Positions 44,547 to 55,217 of a DNA stretch of 64,000 bases are shown piece after piece (within the stretch, counting starts at the first letter, position 1; every line of letters starts with the position of its first letter). The translations under genes were made by a program, and so were the position numbers. The notes under the pieces are model-generated. The model was not told the origin of the DNA, did no database searches, and saw only the letters and a list, made by a program, of their open reading frames with translations. The DNA is from Anaeramoeba ignava. Its lineage: Eukaryota; Metamonada; Anaeramoebidae. The stretch is from assembly GCA_028826165.1 (NCBI GenBank), contig JAPDFW010000053.1:458501-522500 (forward strand). Direction: 5' to 3'.

Positions 44547-45383
44547 ATGAATGAGACTTTAATACAAATTTGTTCAGATTTGCATTTGGAAGCAAGACCA
44601 TTTGACGAGAAGACACTTATTCCAAGTGCAGATATAATTTGCATTGCAGGAGATATTGAAAGTGTGACAACAGAAAAAACACTTAAAACTTTCGATGAAT
44701 TTTTTGCGAAAATTTCAACTCAATTCAAACACATTTTTTTTGTTTGTGGAAATCATGAATTTTATAACGATCCAAAAGAGGATCCAAAAAAATATGTCAC
44801 AATTGATGAAACTTATGAAATTGTAACCGAAACACTAAAAAAATATCAAAATGTTCATTTCTTAAGAAATCAAGTCTATGTTTTAAATGGAATACGTTTT
44901 GTTGGGGCAACATTGTGGTCTTATATATTCGAAGAAAAAAGAGACTTGATCTCTCAATGTTTTAGCAATTTCAAATTGATTTATTATTTTGATGAAGAGA
45001 AAAAGAAAAAACTTCCAATGACTCCAAGTCATTCTTCATCAATTCATGCTAAAGAATTAGAATGGATTAAATCGCAAGCAATTGAGGCCAAGAAAGAAAA
45101 CCAGAAATGTGTTGTTCTGACTCATTATGGCCCTTCTTTTTCATTGGTTCCTTCAGATTCTGAACAATCTGTTAATTCTCCTATTGGTTCTTCTTTTGTT
45201 TCTGATCTTGATTATATTTTTTCTGACCCTTCTTTTGATGCTATTTGTTTGTGGGTTTATGGTCATACTCATTTCTCTCGTAATATGATAATCGGAAATG
45301 CAAGAGTTGTTTCTAATCAATATGGTTATCCTCAAGAATATGAAATTACCAATTTTAAAAATAAAGTTATTGTCAAGATTTGA
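44547..45383 (+). CDS. Calcineurin-like metallophosphoesterase
   Basis: Single exon, 278 residues. All five metallophosphoesterase motifs are present: CSDLHLE (D-x-H), AGDIE, CGNHEF, LTHYGPS and YGHTHFSRN. It should be a two-metal phosphoesterase; the substrate cannot be told from the sequence. The start is MNETLIQICSDLHLE at 44547. An upstream in-frame ATG at 44451, overlapping the RPAP3 stop, would add a Lys/Phe-rich leader coded by poly-A/poly-T and is rejected. The gene follows RPAP3 with 92 bp between. Confidence 0.92.
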   Translation: MNETLIQICSDLHLEARPFDEKTLIPSADIICIAGDIESVTTEKTLKTFDEFFAKISTQFKHIFFVCGNHEFYNDPKEDPKKYVTIDETYEIVTETLKKYQNVHFLRNQVYVLNGIRFVGATLWSYIFEEKRDLISQCFSNFKLIYYFDEEKKKKLPMTPSHSSSIHAKELEWIKSQAIEAKKENQKCVVLTHYGPSFSLVPSDSEQSVNSPIGSSFVSDLDYIFSDPSFDAICLWVYGHTHFSRNMIIGNARVVSNQYGYPQEYEITNFKNKVIVKI

Positions 45384-45965
45384 TTTAATTTAATTTGATT
45401 TAATTCGATTTAAAATAATTTGATTTAATTTAATTTATTTTAATTTGATTTGATTTAATTTGAAATGATTTGATTTAATTTAAAATAATTTAATTTGATT
45501 TGATTTGATTTGATTTGATTTAATTTAATTTAATTTAATTTAATTTAATTTAATTTAATTTAATTTAATTTAATTTAATTTAATTTAATTTAATTTAATT
45601 TAATTTGATTTAAATTGAAATGATTTGATTTGATTTAATTTAAAATAATTTAATTTAATTTAATTTAATTTAATTTAATTTAATTTGATTGGATTTGATT
45701 TAATTTAATTTAATTTGATTTAAATTTAATTTAATTTAAAATGATTTGATTTAATTTAATTTAATTTAATTTGATTTGATTTAAAATGATTTAATTTAAT
45801 TTGATTTGATTTAATTTAATTTAAAATGATTTAATTTAATTTAATTTAAAATGATTTAATTTGATTTAATTTCTTTTTCTTTTCTTTTTCTTTTTTTTTT
45901 CTTTTTCTTTTTCAATAAATTAAATCACGTTCCACTTTTTAAATAAATCTTTATTTCTTTTTCTA
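45384..45965. repeat. TTTAA pentamer satellite after the metallophosphoesterase
   Basis: Tandem TTTAA with GATTT variants (45384-45870), then a pyrimidine run and GTTCCACTTTTTAAATAAA. It separates convergent genes. Confidence 0.9.
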
Positions 45966-45967
45966 AA

Positions 45968-47669
45968 TTAGAAAATTAAACAATTTTTCTTCTTTTCTTT
46001 TTCTTTTTCTTCTTTTTCTTCTTTCTCTTTTTCTTCTTCTTTTGAATAAATATTTTCATATCCTTTTTTTTCCCAAAGAACCTTAAACCAAACTTGTGGA
46101 ATATAAGCAACAATTAAATCATATCCTTTATATTTTGGTTCTTTAACAATTCTCATTTCAAAAGGACCTTTTGTTAAAATTTCGAAATCTTTTCCCCAAT
46201 CAAATAAAACAGAACCAGTTGCTTCAAAAAATGGATTCAATTCAATCACTTTAATTGTAAAATCTTCTATATTTTCTTTTGGTTCTAAAAAAAAATCAAT
46301 TATAAAATGTGAAAGATGAACTTGATTTTTAATTTCTTTTTCATAAAATTCAGTTATTATTTTTTCAAAATGTTCTTTTTGATTCACTAATTTTTCTGAA
46401 TAATAAAAATCATTATATTGTGTTATTGCATTAAGATTTTTATTGTAAACAAATCCTCGAAATTCGTATTGAGGAAAACGAGGAGCAATGTGATCAAATT
46501 CTCTGAATGCTAAGCAAACTGAATTAAAGTTTTCTTTTCCAAAATTCATATTCTTCTTAAAATCTTCATAAATTCTTTTGGAATGAATAAGTAATTCCAT
46601 TGTTTCTGATCCACTTCTAACATGTAAAGCTTCAACTAATAATATTCAAATTATTTATAATATTTATATTATTTATAATATTTATATTATTTATAATATT
46701 TATATTATTTATAATATTCATAATATTCTAATTATTTATTTAAATTATTCAAAATATTTAAATTATTTATAATATTCAAAATATTTAAATTATTCAAAAT
46801 ATTTATAATATTCAAGTTATTTATATTATTCAAAATATTTAAATTATTCAAATTATTCAAATTATTCAAAATATTTAAATTATTCAAAATATTTATAATA
46901 TTCATAACATAATATTTATATTATTTAAATTATTTAAATTATTTATAATATTCAAATTATTCAAAATATTTAAATTATTTAAAATATTCAAAATATTTAA
47001 ATTATTCAAAATATTTATATTATTCAAAATATTCAAATTATTCATAATATTCATAATATTCATAATATTTATATTATTCAAAATATTCAAATTATTTAAA
47101 ATATTCAAAATATTTATATTATTCAAATTATTCATATTATTTATATTATATCTACCAAGTGTTTGAGAAAACACAACTAATTCTCCAACATGATCTTTCA
47201 ATTCAACACCATTCAATGCATTTTCAAACATTTCAAGCCATTCCTTTTTAGGAAATTTTAAAGGAACATCTTTAGGACTTCTAAAATTAAGTTTGACAAA
47301 ACAACCTTTTTCAGCAAATTGTTTTTTAATTAAATCATCAATTTCCTTTTCAAATTCTTGAAGTTTTTGTTCAAATTCAGGATTTTCTAAAAGTTTTTTT
47401 ATAGCTTTTTCTTTTAATCCATCAAAATCTAAAATTTCATTCACTTTTGATTCATGTTTAATCATAAAAGCTTCTGCAATTTCAACGCTTATTGGCATAA
47501 ACACAGTTTTATAAGTAAAATTTGTTATTTCTTGATAATATTGATCTAATCCAAATTTTCTTTCATATTCAAGTTTAGAAAATAAAAATTGTTCAGATTT
47601 AGAAATTTTTTTTTGTTCAAGTTCTTCTTCTGAAATTAAAAAATCATTTGAAAATAAACTTTTTTCCAT
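45968..47669 (-). CDS. CDC123: CDC123/D123-family protein
   Basis: Two exons: 47669-47156 and 46635-45968, intron phase 1; 393 residues. Conserved blocks are GCFVKLNFRSPKDVPLKFP, ETMELLIHSKRIYEDF, YEFRGFVYNKNLNAITQYND, FIIDFFLEPKE and VIELNPFFEATGSVLFDW. CDC123 is an ATP-grasp-like protein that binds eIF2gamma and promotes assembly of the eIF2 translation-initiation complex. The C-terminal tail is a short Lys/Glu run. The 47669 start (MEKSLFSNDFLISEEE) follows the spacer; an upstream in-frame ATG would add a spacer-encoded leader. The intron splits QTL|VEALHVRSG and is filled with an AAATATTTATAATATTC-like satellite. Confidence 0.85.
46640..47150. repeat. Irregular TTTAAATTATTCAAAATATT satellite in the CDC123 intron
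   Basis: Mixed units of ATTCAAAAT, ATTTAAATT and ATTTATAAT fill intron 46636-47155; in the minus frame they read as Asn-Ile/Leu-Asn repeats. Confidence 0.88.
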
Positions 47670-47737
47670 TTTTAGAAATGAAAAAAATGAAAAATGAAAA
47701 ATTATTTTTTCTTCTTTTTCATTTTTATTTTTCAAAT

Positions 47738-48910
47738 TTAATCAGAATCAGATCCAAAAAATGAATCAAAAAAACTTTTACTTTTTTCAATTTTGTTTTC
47801 TTTTTCTTTTTCTTTTTCTTTTTCATCAGAATCAGAATCAGATCCAAAAAATGAATTAAAAAAACTTTTACTTTTTTCAATTTTGTTTTCTTTTTCAATT
47901 TTGTTTTCTTTTTCTTTTTCTTTTTCATCAGAATCAGAATCAGATCCAAAAAATGAATCAAAAAAACTTTTACTTTTTTCAATTTTGTTTTCTTTTTCTT
48001 TTTCTTTTTCTTGATTTATTGAATTTTTCAAAAGAATTTCTTGTTTAAATTTTTGGATCTTCTTTTTTTGATTAAAAATTTTTTTTTTTAATTGGAGATT
48101 TTCTTTGCTTTGATAATATTTCAAATCTTCAAATTTTACTGTTCTTTTTATTGAATTTTTATAGAACATTTGAGAAATTTGTTCATTTTGTTTGATTGTT
48201 AATTGATCAAGTGGTAAAATTTTAATAAAAGGAAGAAGAATAGAATATAATTGTTTAAGAACTTGATTTTTTGGAAAACTAATTGTTAATTGATTTTTAG
48301 CCCATTTTTTCAGTAATTTAAATAGCAAAGCATAATTGATTTGCATTTTTGATTGAATTGAACTGTTAACAAAATCAAACATTTGATCTTTTGTAAAATT
48401 TGGAAAAGGCTTTAAATAAATCAATTTCGCGAAATTTTTCTTGATGAATTCAACAGATTTCCCTTTCAAAATTGTGTATTTTTGAGACTGGTTAATTTTC
48501 TCATAAATTTGGAAAATATTTTGCTCATTGATTTGATATTGAAGTTTATCTACAATTAAATCAATCAAATCATCCAATTCAAATTTTCTTGCACAATCCC
48601 AAATTGGAAAAATATCTTGATCATTCAATTCAATTTGAGACGTATAAATAAACCTGAGCACTTTATGAATTATTTGTGGTTTAAATTTTGGAAAACGAAT
48701 TTCATGATAGTTTTGTTTAAGAAATTTATCAAAAAAACTGGATTGACAACTTAAAATTGATTTATGACAATTAATTTTAATTGGATTTTCTTCTCCAGCA
48801 ATTATTATAAAATCGGAAAAAGAATTTCTATTTCCAAGAAGTTTTTCATAGTTATGAATTAAGTTTGTAATTAAGTTTTGATTATTGTTATTGTTATTAT
48901 TATTATTCAT
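47738..48910 (-). CDS. BTB/POZ-BACK domain protein with a repeated acidic tail
   Basis: Single exon, 390 residues. After an Asn run, residues 30-125 form a BTB domain (SFSDFIIIAGEENPIKINCH; KSILSCQSSFFDKFL; VLRFIYTSQIEL), followed by a BACK-like helical region (AKNQLTISFPKNQVLKQ is within it). The C-terminus has three copies of KIEKSKSFFDSFFGSDSD separated by Lys/Glu runs. BTB-BACK proteins usually act as cullin-3 adaptors or dimeric scaffolds; no Kelch or other substrate domain is present, so the role here is open. The gene ends 68 bp before the CDC123 start on the same strand. Confidence 0.85.
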   Translation of the reverse strand: MNNNNNNNNNQNLITNLIHNYEKLLGNRNSFSDFIIIAGEENPIKINCHKSILSCQSSFFDKFLKQNYHEIRFPKFKPQIIHKVLRFIYTSQIELNDQDIFPIWDCARKFELDDLIDLIVDKLQYQINEQNIFQIYEKINQSQKYTILKGKSVEFIKKNFAKLIYLKPFPNFTKDQMFDFVNSSIQSKMQINYALLFKLLKKWAKNQLTISFPKNQVLKQLYSILLPFIKILPLDQLTIKQNEQISQMFYKNSIKRTVKFEDLKYYQSKENLQLKKKIFNQKKKIQKFKQEILLKNSINQEKEKEKENKIEKSKSFFDSFFGSDSDSDEKEKEKENKIEKENKIEKSKSFFNSFFGSDSDSDEKEKEKEKENKIEKSKSFFDSFFGSDSD

Positions 48911-49040
48911 TGAAAAAAATGAAAAATGAAAAATTATTTTTTCTTCTTTTTCTTTTTCATTTTCTTTTTCATCAGAATCAGATCCAAAAAATGAATCAAA
49001 AAAACTTTTACTTTTTTCAATTTTGTTTTCTTTTTTCTTT
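48911..49040 (-). pseudogene. Remnant of a BTB gene tail plus spacer (partial duplication)
   Basis: This stretch repeats 47670-47805 closely. Both hold GAAAAATGAAAAATTATTTT, a T/C run, then ATCAGAATCAGATCC and the codons for KSKSFFDSFFGSDSD on the minus strand. It looks like the 3' end of a lost BTB copy lying upstream of the intact one. The frame from the remnant to the BTB start is open, but no ATG opens it. Confidence 0.7.
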
Positions 49041-49291
49041 TTCTTGGATTATTTGAAAATTTTTCTAAATTGAAAAAATTTTTAGACTTGATTAAATTTA
49101 TACAAAAAAAAAATGAATGTATTTTTTCTCCTTTTTTATTTTTTCTCCATTTAATAAAAAAAAAATAAAAAAATAAAAAAAATACAAAAATTTCAATTTA
49201 TTTTTTTTCTTTTCTGGCAATTTTGCTCTAAAAAAATTTTTTTTTCTCCTTTACATTTGTTTTTTTATTTTATCTTTACATTCAAACATAA

Positions 49292-52200
49292 ATGACTGAT
49301 AATAAAACTGAAACATCAAAGCAACAAACTGATCAACAATCAGAAAACACATCTAAAGCACTCCAGACACATGGAACCTTTGTTAAAGTATTTTTCACTC
49401 TTCGATCTCCAATCAAATACCAATTTAAAAGATGATTTATTTTACTTATTTTTTTAAATTGCAACTTTTAAATTGATCTTTTATAAACAAAAAAAAAATA
49501 TTAAAAAAAAAAATTAACTAAATTATTATAAATAAAAATAAAAATAAAAATAAAACTCCACATCATCACATTTAAAATTAAAAATCCTCGCTTTTTTTGT
49601 GCGCAAAAGTACGAGAAACTATTGAAAAAAGACGGTTTGCAAACGCATCATTTAGGATTTGATACGGAAACAAAAAAGAAAGTTATCTGGAATAAAATCC
49701 GTATTGAAAAAATCAGCGAAACTGAAAAGCGAAATTTGATTGAAAGAATTGATCAGATAAAGTTGATCAAATCACCTTTTATCATTGAGATTTTTGATTA
49801 TTGGATCGATTCAAAAAGCGTTTATTTTATAACGGAATATTTTGAAAGTCAATCACTTCATTCTTATATAAATAAAAATTCAAGTGTGGATCTTGAGCAA
49901 ATACGCCAGTTTTGCCGCATTATTTTAAACGCTCTTCTTCTTTTACATTCACATTCTCCTCCAATTATTCATAGGCATCTTAGAACAACAAATATTCGTT
50001 TAGTTAAGCAATCAAATTCTCTTAAAATTGGTCATTTGGGTGTTTCTGCTCTTCCTCAGAATGATTATATTTCAAAGATTTCAAGTATTTCCTTTCCAAA
50101 TTTTTAAATATTTTTTAAATATTATTTTAAATATTATTTTAAATATAATCAAAATTTTTTAATTATAATTTTTATATATTTTTTAATTATAATTTTTAAA
50201 TTTAAATTTTGCTTTATTTTTTTTTTCAAAGATGATCCTCGTTTTATGGCTCCTGAATTATCTGAATCTGAAATTACAGAAAAGGTTGATATTTATTGTT
50301 TTGGTATTTGCTTTTTTGAAATGTTAGTGAGAAAAATACCATATTCAGAATGTGGATCACCAGTTCAAGTTTTGAAACAAGTTTTATCGGTTAGTTTATA
50401 AAATTATTTATAAAATTATTTATAAAATTATTTATAAAATTATTTATAAAATTAATTATAAAATTATTTATTAAATTATTTATTAAATTAAATATAAAAT
50501 TATTTATTAAATTAATTATAAAATTATTTATTAAATTACTTATAAAATTATTTATAAAATTATTTATAAAATTAAATATAAAATTAAATATAAAATTATT
50601 TATAAAATTATATATAAAATTATATATAAAATTATTTATAAAATTATTTATAAAATTATTTATTAAATTATTTATTAAATTATTTATTAAATTACTTATA
50701 AAATTAATTATAAAATTATTTATAAAATTATTTATAAAATTATATATAAAATTATATATAAAATTATTTATAAAATTATTTATAAAATTAAATATAAAAT
50801 TATTTATAAAATTATTTTATAAAATTAATTATAAAATTAATTAGAAAATTATTTATAAAATTATTTATAAAATTATTTATAAAATTATTTATAAAATTAT
50901 TTATAAAATTATTTATAAAATTAATTATAAAATTAAATATAAAATTAAATATAAAATTATTTATAAAATTATTTATAAAATTATTTATAAAATTATTTAT
51001 AAAATTATTTATAAAATTATTTATAAAATTATTTATAAAATTATTTATAAAATTATTTATAAAATTATTTATAAAATTATTTATAAAATTATTTATTAAA
51101 TTAAATATAAAATTATTTATTAAATTATTTATAAAATTATTTATAAAATTAATAGTAAAATTAATTATTAAATTATTTATAAAATTAATTATAAAATTAT
51201 TTATAAAATTATTTATTAAATTATTTATTAAATTATTTATAAAATTAATTATAAAATTATTTATAAAATTATTTATTAAATTATTTATTAAATTATTTAT
51301 AAAATTATTTATTAAATTATTTATTAAATTATTTATTAAATTATTTATTAAATTACTTATAAGATTAATTATAAAATTATTTATAAAATTATTTATAAAA
51401 TTAATTATAAAATTATTTATAAAATTGTTTATAAAATTATTTATAAAATTAATTATAAAATTATTTATAAAATTATTTATAAAATTAAATATAAAATTAT
51501 TTATAAAATTATTTATAAAATTATTTATAAAATTATTTATTAAATTAAATATAAAATTATTTATAAAATTAATTATAAAATTAAATATAAAATTATTTAT
51601 TAAATTATTTATAAAATTATTTATAAAATTATTTATAAAATTAATTATAAAATTAATTATAAAATTAAATATAAAATTATTTATAAAATTGTTTATAAAA
51701 TTATGTATAAAATTATATATTAAATTATTTATAAAATTATTTATAAAATTAATTATAAAATTATTTATTAAATTATTTATTAAATTATTTATTAAATTAT
51801 TTATAAAATTATTTATTAAATTAAATATTAAATTATTTATTAAATTGTTTATAAAATTATTTATTAATTTATTTATTAAATTACTTATAAAATTAATTAT
51901 AAAATTAATTATTAAATTATTTATAAAATTAAATATAAAATTAAATATAAAATTAATTATAAAATTATTTATAAAATTATTTATAAAATTAAATATAAAA
52001 TTAAATATAAAATTATTTATAAAATTATTTATAAAATTGTTTATAAAATTATTTATTAAATTATTTATAAAATTATTTATTAAATTATTTATAAAATTAT
52101 TTATTAAATTAAATAGAAACAACCTCCAGAATTATTAGAAACAATTTCACCTCCTGAACTTCAAGATCTTGTTCGGCAATGCTTAAATTTTGATCCAAAA

Positions 52201-54010
52201 TCAAGACCAAGTGTTCAAGAAATATTATCACATTCTTTCTTCACATCACCTAAAATTACAGAATCAATACAAGAACAAAAAACTACCGGTACAAAATCTG
52301 CAAAATTCGCAGAACCAAAACAACAAAAGCACACAACAAAACACAAACACAAACACAAACACAAACACAAAAATAATAACAATAACAATAACAATAAAAT
52401 TAAAAACCAAAATCAAAATCAAAATCAAATTCAAAATCAAAATAAAAATCAAAATCTAAATCTAAATCAAAATCAAAATCTAAATCAAAATAAAAATCTA
52501 AATCTAAATCAAATTCAAATTCAAAATCAAAATCAAAATCAAAATCAAATTCAAAATCAAAATCAAAATCAAAATCAAATTAAAAATCAAAATCAAAATC
52601 AAAATCAAAATCAAAATCAAAATCAAAATCAAATTAAAAATCAAAATCAAAATCAAAATCAAAATCTAAATCAAAATCAAAATCTAAATCAAAATCAAAA
52701 TCTAATTGAAAATCAAAATCTAATTAAAAACCAAATTCAAAATCAAAATCAAAATCAAAATCAAAATCTAAATCAAAATCAAAATCAAAATCTAAATCAA
52801 AATCAAAATCAAATTCAAAATCAAATTCAAAATCAAAATCAAAATCAAAATCAAATTCAAAATCAAAATCAAAATCAAAATCAAAATCAAAATGAAAATC
52901 AAATTCAAAATCAAAATCAAAATCAAAATCAAATTCAAATTCAAAATCAAAATCAAATTAAAACACAAACACAAAAACAAAAAAACAAACAAACAAAAAC
53001 ACAAAAACAACAAAATCTTAATAAAAAACAAAAACAAAAACAAAAACAAAAACAACCACAAATAAATTCAAATCAAAAAGACATAAATGATTCCAAAAAT
53101 AATTCTCCAAATTTCGGTCTCGTGAATTTTTCTCTCGAAATCAAATTTGAAGATCAAGCTTTTGTTGTTGAATTTTCTTTTGATCTTGATAATGATGATC
53201 CAGCTGAAGTTGCAAAAGAACTTGCTGAAAAATTTTCAACTACAAATTATGGACCAATTGAAACTGCAATTCGGGAATTAGTTGGTAATAAATTTAAATT
53301 AATATTAAAATTAAAATCAAAATTAAAATTATAATCAAAATCAAAATTAAAATTAAAATTAAATTTAAAATTAAAATTAAAATTAAAATTAAAATCAAAA
53401 TTAAAATCAAAAATTAAAATTAAAATTAAAATTAAAATTAAAATTAAAATTAAAATTAAAAATTAATATTAAAATTAAAATTAAAAATTAAAATTAAAAT
53501 TAAAATTAAAATTAAAATTAAAATTAAAATTAAAATTTAAAATTAAAATTAAAATTAAAATTAAAATTAAAATTAAAATTAAAATTAAAATTAAAATTAA
53601 AATTAAAATTAAAATTAAAAATTAAAATTAAAATTAAAATTAAAATTGAAATTAAAATCAAAATTAAAATAGTTAAAAAGAAATCAGAAATTACTCAGCA
53701 ACATTTACCACTTAAATCAGATTCAACTGAAAATATCATTTCCTCTTTTCAAATACATAAGAAAAAAAATGTTGAAGAAGAAGATTTAATTGATATGACA
53801 GATAAAATAGAAAAAAGAGAAAAATTTGAAAAACTTAAAAAAATTATAATTGAAGAATATGATTATAATTTAAAAGGTGAAAAATCTCCAATTCAATTAA
53901 ATCAACAAGAAATTTCTCAATCAAAAACTAATGAAAACCAAAAAGAACAAAATGAAAATCAAAATCAAAATGAAAATGAAAATGGAAATGAAAATGAAAA
54001 ATCAAAATGA
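49292..54010 (+). CDS. WNK/NRBP-like pseudokinase
   Basis: Five exons: 49292-49387, 49610-50084, 50232-50389, 52117-53284, 53673-54010; 744 residues. The kinase-like domain runs through exons 2-4: KKVIWNKIRIEKISETEKR, SVYFITEYFESQSLHSYI, PPIIHRHLRTTNIRL, LKIGHLGVSA, PRFMAPELSESEITEKVDIY and LVRQCLNFDPKSRPSV. These resemble WNK and NRBP kinases. The catalytic Asp of HRD is His (HRHL) and DFG is HLG, so phosphotransfer is unlikely. A 250-residue Asn/Gln/Lys tract encoded by (CAAAAT)n follows. A WNK-type C-terminal domain (FSLEIKFEDQAFVVEFSFDL ... DDPAEVAKELAEKF) then precedes a Glu/Asn-rich end. The last 70 bp may continue to TAA near 54080 if one A is removed at about 54000. Introns 3 and 4 are satellites. 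Confidence 0.85.
50396..52112 (+). repeat. 12-bp satellite ATAAAATTATTT in pseudokinase intron 3
   Basis: About 1.7 kb of the 12-mer, including variants TTAAATTATTTA and AAAATTAAATAT. It is the same unit as in the PPase-like gene. Long ORFs on both strands (Ile-Asn-Asn-Phe; Lys-Leu-Phe-Ile) are artefacts. Confidence 0.93.
52380..52970 (+). repeat. Coding CAAAAT hexamer tract (Asn/Gln-rich)
   Basis: In-frame hexamers CAAAAT, CTAAAT and CAAATT inside exon 4 of the pseudokinase code for Gln-Asn, Leu-Asn and Gln-Ile. The tract resembles the AAAATC satellites found in introns. Confidence 0.85.
53330..53670 (+). repeat. AAAATT hexamer satellite in pseudokinase intron 4
   Basis: It fills intron 53285-53672; the frame closes across it in phase 1 (REL V|V KKKSEI). 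Confidence 0.9.
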
Positions 54011-54466
54011 AAATCAAAATGAAAAACAAAATCAAAATGAAAAAGATCAAGAACATGAAAATGAAAAGAAGAAAGATTAACCCTTTTTTTTCAACGAAGC
54101 TGTTTTTTTTTAATTTGATGAAAAATCTTAATTTAATTTGATTTGATTTGATTTGATTGAATTTGATTTGATTGGATTTGATTTGATTTGATTTGTTTTT
54201 TTTATAAAAACAAAAAAGAATAAGAATTTTTTTTTAATAATAATAATGAAATGTGATTTTCTTTTCTTTCCTTTTTCTTTACTTTTTTTACTTTGATTTT
54301 TTCGCTAAAAAAGGTACATTCAACTTAATAAACAGCTTTGTTTGTATTTTTCTTTCTCAAACTTAACCTAAACAAGATTTTTAGAATAATTTTTAATTTC
54401 ATTTTTTTTTTAAATTCATTTTTTTCATTTTTTTCTTTTTTATTTAATTTAAAATTTAAAATTAAA
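54011..54466. other. Spacer, possible pseudokinase 3' tail and next promoter
   Basis: 54011-54080 keeps Asn/Glu/Lys codons in a shifted frame. The rest is GATTT repeats and poly-T. No further gene is seen. Confidence 0.55.
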
Positions 54467-55162
54467 ATGAATAACGGAAATAAAGAGAATCAATTAAATA
54501 ATAAGGAAATTTCGGATCTTTTATTATTTTTTCAAAATCTTCATTTAAAAACTCAAAAAAAACAAATAGAAAAACAATTTATTATTCAAAATGAAGAAAA
54601 TTCATTTCAAGATGAAAAAATACAAAATGAAGAACTTCTTGAAAATCTTTCTTTGCTTGAAAAAAACTATTTCGAAACAAGAACAAAAGAAAAGTTTTCA
54701 GAAGAATTATCAACTTATTTATTAAAATATTTAGGATTAAAAAATCAAAATGAACAAGAAATAAAAAAACAAAAGAAAAATTTGAAACAAGAAAAAAATC
54801 AAGTGCAAAAATTGGATGAAAAAATTATTATGCTTGAAAAAGATTTGATAAAAATTCAAGATCGAAATCAACAAATTCTTTTAAAAACTTTTCAAACAAT
54901 CCAAGAAAATAAAAAACTTTATCAAGAAATTGTGAAGAAAAAACAAAAGAAAAATCAATTTGGAAAAAATGAAATGATTCCTGATAATTTTTTATCTCAA
55001 GAAAATAAAGAAGAAAGAGAAAAAGAAAAGCAAGAAATTGAGAAATTAAAAGCTTATAGAAATGGATTGGAAAATATTTTTAAAAATTTAATTATTGAAA
55101 GTGGAATTGATTGGTCTAAAATTCCTTCTTTAAAAAAAATAATTTTAAATAAGAAAAATTAA
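54467..55162 (+). CDS. Coiled-coil protein, CENP-H-like C-terminus
   Basis: Single exon, 231 residues, starting MNNGNKENQLNNKEISDLL. Nearly all of it is charged coiled coil. The last 60 residues, EKLKAYRNGLENIFKNLIIE followed by SGIDWSKIPSLKKI, resemble the C-terminus of CENP-H/Fta3 kinetochore proteins, which ends with a conserved (I/L)xSGxxW segment. CENP-H belongs to the inner-kinetochore network that binds centromeric chromatin. The evidence is one motif plus architecture, so another coiled-coil kinetochore subunit or an unrelated protein is possible. The ATG at 54467 is chosen; the upstream in-frame ATG at 54338 would add a poly-Phe leader. Confidence 0.5.
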   Translation: MNNGNKENQLNNKEISDLLLFFQNLHLKTQKKQIEKQFIIQNEENSFQDEKIQNEELLENLSLLEKNYFETRTKEKFSEELSTYLLKYLGLKNQNEQEIKKQKKNLKQEKNQVQKLDEKIIMLEKDLIKIQDRNQQILLKTFQTIQENKKLYQEIVKKKQKKNQFGKNEMIPDNFLSQENKEEREKEKQEIEKLKAYRNGLENIFKNLIIESGIDWSKIPSLKKIILNKKN

Positions 55163-55217
55163 TAAAAAAAAATTTTTTTCAAAATTAATTATTTTTCATT
55201 TTTTTCTTTCATTTTAA

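Noticed and set aside
50812-52138. 436- and 237-codon ORFs on opposite strands
   Set aside because: They are satellite in the pseudokinase intron.
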